Origin: Paragemmobacter amnigenus
Lineage (GTDB): Bacteria > Pseudomonadota > Alphaproteobacteria > Rhodobacterales > Rhodobacteraceae
Length of the DNA: 64,000 nucleotides
Reading direction: 5' to 3'
Assembly (NCBI RefSeq): GCF_009908265.2
Contig: NZ_JAAATX020000007.1
Coordinates: 186,001-250,000, forward strand
Shown: one piece after another, positions 58,824-64,000 of the stretch
Numbering within the stretch: the stretch's first letter is position 1
How the letters are laid out: each line of letters starts with the position of its first letter
Position numbers and translations under genes: made by a program
Notes under the pieces: generated by a model
The model's input: only the letters and a program-made list of their open reading frames with translations
Database searches by the model: none
Told to the model about the DNA's origin: nothing

Positions 58824-59429
58824 ATGGACGCGCATATCCTGATCCTCGCTGCCGGTTATTCCTCGCGGATGCGGGGTGGGGACAAGCTGATGGAAGAGGT
58901 TGCGGGGCAGCCGCAGATCGCCCGCATCGCGCGGGCGGCGCTGGCGACGGGGCTGGGGGTGACGGTGGCGCTGCCGCCGGACCGTCCGGCGCGCGGGCAG
59001 GCGCTTGCGGGGCTGGGCGTGGCGCGGGTCACGGTGCCCGAGCCGGCGCAGGGCATGGCGGCCAGTCTGGTGGCAGGGCTTGCGGCGGTGCCTGCGGGGG
59101 CGGGTGTGCTGCTGCTGCTGGCCGACCTGCCCGAAATCACGGGCGCGGATCTGGAACGGATGCTGGAGGAATGGCGCGCCGAGCCGCAGGCTATACTGCG
59201 CGGCGCGGCAGCGGACGGGACGGCGGGGCATCCCGTCTGCTTTCCGCCCGACCTGCGCGAGGAGTTGCTGGCGCTGAAAGGGGACGAGGGCGCACGTTCC
59301 ATCCTTGTGCGCCACCGCGCGCGGCTGCGGCTGGTGCCCCTGCCCGACCGCCACGCCACCACCGATCTGGACACGCCCGAGGAGTGGGCCGCCTGGCGCG
59401 CGGCCACCGCTGCGGCGACGCCCCGCTGA
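58824..59429 (+). CDS. MobA-like nucleotidyltransferase
   Basis: A 201-residue NTP-transferase with the LAAGYSSRMRGGDKL signature for nucleotide binding at the N-terminus, LLLLADLPEITGADLE for metal binding, and GTAGHPVCFPPDLREELLAL downstream. The pattern matches the MobA/MocA/CoxI-related molybdopterin cytidylyl- or guanylyltransferase group. MocA-type proteins supply cofactors to xanthine dehydrogenase-like enzymes, none of which is encoded here. A variant acting on a sugar or other nucleotide is possible. It is divergent from the DUF1989 gene and converges with the small gene at 59443. Confidence 0.82.
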   Translation: MDAHILILAAGYSSRMRGGDKLMEEVAGQPQIARIARAALATGLGVTVALPPDRPARGQALAGLGVARVTVPEPAQGMAASLVAGLAAVPAGAGVLLLLADLPEITGADLERMLEEWRAEPQAILRGAAADGTAGHPVCFPPDLREELLALKGDEGARSILVRHRARLRLVPLPDRHATTDLDTPEEWAAWRAATAAATPR

Positions 59430-59442
59430 CCGGCAGGCCTGC

Positions 59443-59652
59443 TCAGCGCCGCTGGCGGGGCGTCAGGTCGAAGCCGATGCGCGGCTTGGCATAGACAAGA
59501 GGGGTGCCGTCGGGGCCGAGAAGTCGGGCCATGCGGTTGCCGCTTTCCTGCACTTCCTGCCCCAGCGTCTTGCCCCATTGGTCCATGTCATGGTCGAACC
59601 AGTGCTGGGTGACGTTCAGCATACCCATATTCGTGTCGCAGCGGTGCTTCAT
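59443..59652 (-). CDS. Small cytosolic protein, function unknown
   Basis: A 69-residue protein with no signal or membrane segment, beginning MKHRCDTNMGMLNVTQHWFDHD and continuing WGKTLGQEVQESGNRMARLLGPDGTPLVYAKP. The sequence looks natural, with balanced composition and His/Met/Trp residues unlike shadow frames, and I recall similar short proteins in related bacteria. ATG 59650-59652 has a GGGGGAAC region upstream. It converges with the MobA-like gene with a 13-bp gap. No function is proposed. Confidence 0.65.
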   Translation of the reverse strand: MKHRCDTNMGMLNVTQHWFDHDMDQWGKTLGQEVQESGNRMARLLGPDGTPLVYAKPRIGFDLTPRQRR

Positions 59653-59772
59653 TGTGGTTCCCCCTTGATGGTGCGGGGGGACTATCGCGCCGCGGCACGG
59701 GCGCGGCAATGCAACCGGTGGATGTGGCGCCACCGTCTAAAGTATTGCGTGAACGGGATTTCTTGCGCCAGA

Positions 59773-59997
59773 TCAATCCGGCTGCCCGCGCGGGCGGCGG
59801 GCGTTCCCGCCCGTCTCGCCGCCTGCGGCACCCGGGGCGGGGCGTTCCGGCGACTCGGCCCGTTGCGCCGGTTCCGCCTGCCCTGCCGCCCGTTCCGCCG
59901 CGCGCTCGGATGCGCCGCGCCGCGCGGCCTCGACCGCCTTGGCGATGCCGCCGGTGCGGTCCTGCGCGGTGCCCTACCGTGCCTTCTTGCCTGCCAT
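59773..59997 (-). pseudogene. Small basic ORF interrupted by an amber codon
   Basis: From ATG 59995-59997, preceded by AAAGGGCAGACC, the frame reads MAGKKAR, then TAG at 59974-59976, then GTAQDRTGGIAKAVEAARRG and a further 47 residues (Ala/Glu/Arg/Pro-rich) to TGA at 59773-59775. No ATG, GTG or TTG lies between the TAG and the helix-like segment, so an independent downstream start is unlikely. It may be a nonsense-mutated gene of about 74 codons, a sequencing error, or coincidence in GC-rich DNA. The C-terminal part has low complexity, which weakens the case. Confidence 0.4.
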
Positions 59998-60417
59998 GGT
60001 CTGCCCTTTCCGCCGGAAGTCTTGCCAGAAACGCCCGCAGGCCGCCGCGTGGTTCCGACCGCCATGGCCGTTTGGCGGAAAGACGCGCCGCAGGGGCGCG
60101 CGGCTATACGCAAGCGGCCCTGTGCGCGGCGGCGCTCCGGTATATTTGATCAAAACCTGCGGCGACTTTGCCGCAGCACAGAGCAGTCCGCACCATAGCT
60201 GCCCCCGGTGCGGACTGTTCCTCTGGCGCGGGTGAGGCCGCAAGGCCCGACCACCGCCACGGCACTGCGCGCGAAAGATAGGCCCCTGCCCCAAAAGGGA
60301 CTGGGTACCGTCTACAGCTGCCCGGACGCCTTCAGGGAGTGTCTTGAGGATTGGAAAGGACAACTGCGCTTCAAGCGCGTCGCCCCCACAGGTTGCCTCG
60401 ACACCCCTATGCGGCGA
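59998..60417. other. 420-bp intergenic region with two strong hairpins
   Basis: CTGCGGC/GCCGCAG with a 6-base loop (60157-60176 with flanks) is followed on the minus strand by GTTTTG, a possible terminator for the kinase gene 240 bp away. CAGTCCGCACC/GGTGCGGACTG with a 12-base loop (60184-60217) is a perfect 11-bp inverted repeat. A TATATTTGATCAAA run at 60140-60153 is AT-rich and contains the palindrome TTTGATCAAA. No coding frame is convincing. Base composition changes from GC-rich to more balanced across this segment. Confidence 0.5.
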
Positions 60418-61545
60418 TCAGTCAGGTCCAGACGCCGGATTTTGCTGTGTTGCACGCGGCAGGTTTATTGTGACAGAGAAGATGGAGTTCACATAATCGA
60501 TGGCAATTCTGCCGTTCAACATTTCCGTCAGGTGCTTTGCTATCGCCAGCCCCAACCCGGAACCGGATTTCCCCGAAACGTGGGAACCACGGTAAAACGG
60601 ATCAAACAGGCGATCCAACGCTATTCCTTGCGGTGCGATATGCGTATTTGAAAAACGGATTGTGGCCAGAGTTTCAGTGTCCTGCCCTTCCTCCGCGCCG
60701 ACCACCCTGATCAACGAACCGGGAGCGGCGTATTTGCTTGCGTTCTCCATGATCTGCTTGAACAATTGCAGGATCATGGAATGCTCGGCCCATACAAGCA
60801 GGCCACGGTCGCCCTCGAACACCACCGTATCGGCCAAGCCTAGTTTTTGCTGCGTCTCTACCACAATATCGTAAACTGATATGGCTCTGGCCTCCATCGC
60901 TTTTTCCATATCATCCGATCTGGAAAACAATCCAACCTGCTCGACCACCTGCAGTAGATCATCGATGGATTTGCGGACGCGGCTTGCCTTTCGGGGTTCC
61001 ATCGATCGACTGTCAAAGCACAGGCTGATCACGGCCAGAGCATTGCGGACTTCATGTTCAAGCACCGAGTTAAGCATCCTGCGAAACTCGATCTCGCGCA
61101 GCTTTAGTTCGGTTTTCTGCTTTTCTTCAGCCAGGACACGCGCGGAAATATCCCTGGATACACCTGCCAGAAAGCTGAATTTCCCCTGTGCATCAAAGAC
61201 CGGAACGGCATAGACGTCGGTTTTGATAATCGACCCGTCGGCATGATAGTAATCCAAGGTTCCTTGAAAAGGATCTGGTTTCCGGCCTGCTGCGATCTCA
61301 CCAAGCATGTACATGAAATAGGCAACGGAACGTTTCGCCGACTCCGGAGGATGGACATCCTCCAGTTTCTGATGCCGCGCCTCGTCTGGCGTAATCCCAC
61401 GCAAGAGATGGATTGCCGGACTCACATAGGTGACGGACCCATCCGGAGCCATGAGCCAGAGAACATCCCGAGAGAAGTCGAAAAGTTCCTTGAAGGTATC
61501 GATCACAAGCATATTCGGCCATGGGTCGCCTGTGCGTGGTTCCAT
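60418..61545 (-). CDS. PAS-domain sensor histidine kinase (orphan, low GC)
   Basis: A 375-residue cytosolic kinase with no membrane helix. A PAS domain (residues about 20-140) has FSRDVLWLMAPDGSVTYVSPA and GVSRDISARVLAEE. The HisKA-type phosphoacceptor is H164 in LEHEVRNALAVIS. The ATPase domain has the N-box QLFKQIMENASKYAAPG, an F-box DRLFDPFYRG and a G-box GKSGSGLGLAIAKHLTEM. The first G-box is atypical (FSNTHIAPQGI, with no DxGxG). No response regulator is adjacent. GC content is visibly lower (about half) than its neighbours, and it lies next to tRNA-Leu, which suggests horizontal acquisition. The start ATG 61543-61545 has an AAGGTAA site. Confidence 0.88.
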   Translation of the reverse strand: MEPRTGDPWPNMLVIDTFKELFDFSRDVLWLMAPDGSVTYVSPAIHLLRGITPDEARHQKLEDVHPPESAKRSVAYFMYMLGEIAAGRKPDPFQGTLDYYHADGSIIKTDVYAVPVFDAQGKFSFLAGVSRDISARVLAEEKQKTELKLREIEFRRMLNSVLEHEVRNALAVISLCFDSRSMEPRKASRVRKSIDDLLQVVEQVGLFSRSDDMEKAMEARAISVYDIVVETQQKLGLADTVVFEGDRGLLVWAEHSMILQLFKQIMENASKYAAPGSLIRVVGAEEGQDTETLATIRFSNTHIAPQGIALDRLFDPFYRGSHVSGKSGSGLGLAIAKHLTEMLNGRIAIDYVNSIFSVTINLPRATQQNPASGPD

Positions 61546-61865
61546 GTCGATTACCTTGAGCTTTTGGGGTGGTCCGGCGTTTTTTGCCAGTGCCGGATGA
61601 CATATCCAATTTTCATCCCGTCACAAAGACAATTCCGTCCAACTCGAAGGTATCGGACACCGCTTTGCACATGCCGGAGCGGGGAAGTGCAACCGGACCT
61701 GCGGGGGTGCGTGACATGGAGCAATGGCCCTTTCTACCCTGCGTTCGAAGGAAAAGACGCCGTCCATGAGGAACGAGAAAGGGCCGATTTGTCATAGGCC
61801 AATGCCCTGCGCCCGTGTGGTTTCGTCAAGAAAATCAAGGCGTAACAACGGGATATCGGCTAAGC
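61546..61865. other. 320-bp low-GC region upstream of the kinase
   Basis: The segment separates the kinase gene from tRNA-Leu. It contains a perfect 10-bp inverted repeat GGCCCTTTCT (61726-61735) and AGAAAGGGCC (61776-61785) 40 bases apart. Several short frames exist, the longest being 60 codons on the minus strand (61613-61795) with no recognisable protein. It probably holds the kinase promoter. Confidence 0.45.
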
Positions 61866-61949
61866 TGGTGCCCAAGGTCGGACTCGAACCGACATGCCTT
61901 GCGGCGACGGATTTTGAATCCGCTGCGTCTACCATTCCGCCACTCGGGC
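61866..61949 (-). tRNA. tRNA-Leu (anticodon CAA)
   Basis: An 84-base class II tRNA with encoded CCA on the minus strand. The acceptor stem is GCCCGAG/CTTGGGC with one G-T pair. The anticodon loop TTCAAAA gives CAA (leucine TTG). A long variable arm (CGCCGCAAGGCA) precedes the T-arm GGTTCGAGTCC. Its 3' end faces the low-GC kinase segment. Confidence 0.97.
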
Positions 61950-61995
61950 CAGCGGGACGGGTCTAACCCCTGCCCGCGCGCCCGTCAACATGGCG

Positions 61996-62844
61996 TCACA
62001 GACGCGGGGCGCGGAAGGTGTCGCAGGCGTCGATCCGGCCGGACCCCTGCCCCGCGAGGAACCAGCGCATCCGCTGGTCGCTGGTGCCGTGGGTGAAGCT
62101 GTCGGGCATGGGCGTGCGGCCCGCCTCGCGCTGCAATGTGTCGTCGCCGATCTGGCGGGCGGCGTTCATCGCCTCTTCGACATCGCCGCGTTCGATGGAG
62201 CCGAAGCGCGCCGCGGCCTCATGCGCCCAGACACCGGCAAGGCAGTCGGCCATCAGTTCAACCCGCACGGAAATCTCGTTCGCCTGCGCCTCCGAGACCT
62301 GCTGGCGCAGGCGGGTGGTTTTCTCCAGCAGGCCCAGTTCGTTCTGGACATGATGCCCGATCTCGTGCGCCACGACATAGGCGGCGGCGAAATCGCCCCC
62401 CGCGCCCAGCCGCTGATCCAGCACGGTGAAGAAAGCGGTGTCCAGATAGACCTTGCGGTCCTGCGGGCAGTAGAAGGGGCCGGTCGCCTGCGACGCGCCC
62501 CCGCAGGCAGATTGCGTATAGTCCTTGAACAGCACCAGCGTGGCGGGACGGTAGTCCTGCCCCAGCTGTTCGGCAAAGAGCGCGGCCCAGACCTCTTCGG
62601 TATCGGCCAGCGTGACCGAGACGAATTCGCCCATCGCGCGGTCCTCGGCCGTCAGTTCCACCGGCGCGCCAGCGGGGCGCGCGCCCTGATCCTGCAAGAG
62701 CGGCGTGACATCCACGCCGAAGAACCAGCCGAGCAGAAGGACGACCACCACCCCCGCCCCGCCGATGCCCGCGCCGCGCCCGCCCCCGCCAAGACGGCGG
62801 CGGTCCTCGATATTGCTGCTGCCCCTGCGTCCGCGCCAGTCCAT
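61996..62844 (-). CDS. Neutral zinc metallopeptidase (YpfJ family)
   Basis: A 282-residue membrane-anchored protein. The start MDWRGRRGSSNIEDRR is typical of the family. A membrane helix (GAGIGGAGVVVVLLLGWFFG) precedes the periplasmic peptidase domain with TQSACGGASQATGPFYCPQDRKVYLD, the zinc motif VVAHEIGHHVQN and the downstream RVELMADCLAGVWAH that gives a third ligand. The substrate is unknown. ATG 62842-62844 begins the conserved region; a longer frame upstream is not supported. It is divergent from the YqaA-type gene and follows tRNA-Leu by 46 bp in map order. Confidence 0.92.
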   Translation of the reverse strand: MDWRGRRGSSNIEDRRRLGGGGRGAGIGGAGVVVVLLLGWFFGVDVTPLLQDQGARPAGAPVELTAEDRAMGEFVSVTLADTEEVWAALFAEQLGQDYRPATLVLFKDYTQSACGGASQATGPFYCPQDRKVYLDTAFFTVLDQRLGAGGDFAAAYVVAHEIGHHVQNELGLLEKTTRLRQQVSEAQANEISVRVELMADCLAGVWAHEAAARFGSIERGDVEEAMNAARQIGDDTLQREAGRTPMPDSFTHGTSDQRMRWFLAGQGSGRIDACDTFRAPRL

Positions 62845-63016
62845 GACGTCCCCCTGCTGCCACATGCAATAGCGGCGCGCGCGCCTGCCGGTTCCCGCAC
62901 CGGTTGCAGCATAGACGCGGGCGCGGCGCGCCACCAACCCCGTTCTGCGGCGGGCGCGGCTTGACGCCAACCCTGCGGCATGGTCGAAGCGGGCAAGGAC
63001 GCCAAGGGGATGCCGG

Positions 63017-63604
63017 ATGCTGCGCGCGCTATACGACTGGACGCTGCGCTGGTCCGCCTCGCGCCATGCGGGCACGGCGCTGGGGGTGGTGTCCTTCACC
63101 GAAAGCTCGGTCTTTCCGGTGCCTGCGGATGTGCTGTTCCTGCCCATGTGCCTTGCGCGGCCCGAGCGCGCGATGCGCTATGCCGCGATTGCCACGGTGG
63201 CCTCTGTCCTTGGCGGGGTCTTCGGCTGGGCGATCGGGGTCTGGGCCTTTGACGCCCTCGCGCGGCCCCTTCTGGAGCTTTACGGCAAGACGGCAGCCTT
63301 CGACGCGCTGAAGGGCCAGACGGGGACGTGGACGATCCTTGCCATGCTGGTCACGTCGGGCTTGTCGCATATCCCGCCGATGAAGGTGGTCACGATCCTG
63401 TCAGGGGTGGTTGCCTTCGACCTGAAGCTGTTCATCCTGTCCGCGATCGTCGCGCGCGGCGGTCGGTTCTTCCTGCTGGCGGTCCTGCTGCGGCGCCACG
63501 GGCTGCGGATCACCGCGTTTCTGGAAGCGCAGATGAACCGCATCGCCCTTGGCCTTGCAGGCGCGGCCCTGCTGGCCTTCATCCTGTTCGAGGTCCTGCG
63601 ATGA
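63017..63604 (+). CDS. YqaA/DedA family membrane protein
   Basis: A 195-residue inner-membrane protein of the VTT/SNARE-associated (DedA) superfamily, YqaA-type. Signature residues include SFTESSVFPVPADVLFLPMC, with the conserved Glu and Pro, then LGGVFGWAIGVWAFD and SGLSHIPPMKVVTILSGV, and the final helix LGLAGAALLAFILFEVL. Relatives are thought to move lipids or act as proton-driven transporters. The start ATG 63017 follows a GGGGATGCCGG region. Its TGA overlaps the dsbB ATG, so the two genes are translationally linked. Confidence 0.9.
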   Translation: MLRALYDWTLRWSASRHAGTALGVVSFTESSVFPVPADVLFLPMCLARPERAMRYAAIATVASVLGGVFGWAIGVWAFDALARPLLELYGKTAAFDALKGQTGTWTILAMLVTSGLSHIPPMKVVTILSGVVAFDLKLFILSAIVARGGRFFLLAVLLRRHGLRITAFLEAQMNRIALGLAGAALLAFILFEVLR

Positions 63605-64000
63605 TCACCGATACCCGCACCTTCGCCATCCTTCTGGCGGCAGGCGGTTCCGCCGCGCTGCTGGCGGGGGCCTTCGCCTTCCAGTATCTGGGCGGACTGG
63701 CGCCGTGCCAGTTGTGCCTGTGGCAGCGCTGGCCCCATGCCGCCGCCGTGCTGGTGGGCGTACTGGCGCTGGTCGCGGCGCGGGGGATCGCGGGGCGCGC
63801 GCTGCCGCTCATGGGCGCGCTGGCGGCGCTGGCCACGGCGGGGATCGGGGTGTTCCATGTGGGGGTGGAGCAGAAGCGGTGGGAGGGGCTGGCCTCCTGC
63901 ACCGCAGGGTCGATCAGCGGGATTTCCACGGCAGACCTTCTGAACCCCGATGTCGAGGTGGGCGCCGTGGTGCGCTGCGACGAGATCGCCTGGCAGATGC
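63601..64000 (+). CDS. dsbB: Disulfide bond formation protein B (partial)
   Basis: The first 133 codons are present; the gene runs off the right edge. It encodes a membrane quinone-linked oxidase that reoxidises DsbA. The first periplasmic redox pair is APCQLCLWQRWPH (CxxC), in the correct place after the first membrane helix. Further helices (AAAVLVGVLALVAARG, LMGALAALATAGIGVFHVGVEQ) and a second cysteine at GLASCTAGS are visible. The ATG overlaps the YqaA stop (ATGA). A DsbA-like gene lies elsewhere in the window at 39762, so the disulfide system is split. Confidence 0.92.
   Translation, partial: MITDTRTFAILLAAGGSAALLAGAFAFQYLGGLAPCQLCLWQRWPHAAAVLVGVLALVAARGIAGRALPLMGALAALATAGIGVFHVGVEQKRWEGLASCTAGSISGISTADLLNPDVEVGAVVRCDEIAWQM

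Noticed and set aside
60184-60217. tRNA-end direct repeat (attachment site) at the far border of the low-GC segment
   Set aside because: The sequence around the hairpins does not match the last bases of tRNA-Leu, so no attL/attR pair can be claimed.
61613-61795. A 60-codon minus-strand ORF between tRNA-Leu and the kinase
   Set aside because: It has an AGGG nine bases before ATG but no recognisable motif or conserved-looking core, and overlaps the inverted repeat. It is more likely chance in the leader region.

Overview
The window is about 64 kb of GC-rich (roughly two-thirds GC) chromosomal DNA from an alphaproteobacterium, most probably a member of the Rhodobacteraceae. Supporting signs are a class I 5-aminolevulinate synthase preceded by an FnrL-type box, a bactofilin/M23 peptidase pair, a glycogen operon ending in pgm, a RodZ-like/ispG pair, and several small proteins I associate with that family. 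I see no plasmid, phage or insertion-sequence genes and no CRISPR array. Most of the window is housekeeping DNA with many 4-bp ATGA/GTGA start-stop overlaps.

Layout. 1-1667: the start of a FIST sensor gene, a LuxR-type response regulator and a small lipoprotein lytic transglycosylase. 1668-12902: one leftward glycogen operon, glgP-glgB-glgC-glgA-glgX-pgm. Upstream of it lie two LacI-type operator-like palindromes. 13154-17388: a rightward unit with an FNR-like box, an NsrR-like Rrf2 regulator, a class III CoA-transferase, a cupin and a RACE-type corrinoid-activation ferredoxin. No corrinoid protein or methyltransferase is present. 17447-19319: ECF sigma factor, RskA-like anti-sigma factor and a secreted fasciclin-domain protein. 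19565-25628: rhodanese, an MFS transporter, dihydrolipoamide dehydrogenase, a DUF924 protein, a second MFS transporter and queA. 25625-33314: a very large AsmA/YhdP-like protein, a PrxQ peroxiredoxin, a DUF455 protein, the M23 peptidase-bactofilin pair and a DUF2189 membrane protein.

33388-47034: prfB, penicillin-binding protein 1A, an AMIN-domain amidase, an aminotransferase, a DsbA-like thiol oxidoreductase, ispG, the RodZ-like protein, hemA, a secreted protein with a repeated two-cysteine motif, an M20 peptidase and a GNAT acetyltransferase. 47189-51967: a small membrane protein, two identical tRNA-Asp genes, a palindromic repeat pair, pirin, a kinase/phospho-lyase pair that may act on hydroxylysine or ethanolamine, and two tRNA-Val genes. 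51981-59652: an HU protein with a histone-like tail, lon, tgt, a beta-CASP RNA nuclease, a DUF1989 protein, a MobA-like nucleotidyltransferase and a small conserved-looking protein. 59773-61949: a small reading frame broken by an amber codon and a visibly AT-richer PAS histidine kinase next to tRNA-Leu, which is the best candidate for acquired DNA. 61996-64000: a zinc metallopeptidase, a YqaA-type membrane protein and the start of dsbB.

Working together: the glg genes make, branch, debranch and phosphorolyse glycogen, and pgm links glucose-1-phosphate to glucose-6-phosphate. PBP1A, the amidase, the transglycosylase, M23/bactofilin and RodZ-like proteins serve the cell wall and cell shape. queA and tgt belong to tRNA queuosine synthesis. 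The DsbA-like protein and DsbB belong to periplasmic disulfide formation. Nothing here is clearly a new defence or mobile system. The most unusual items are the Rrf2/CoA-transferase/cupin/RACE operon, the low-GC kinase beside tRNA-Leu, a repeated hairpin-plus-leader element in front of glgA and the MFS gene, and the amber-interrupted small ORF. All functional calls come from reading the sequence without database searches.
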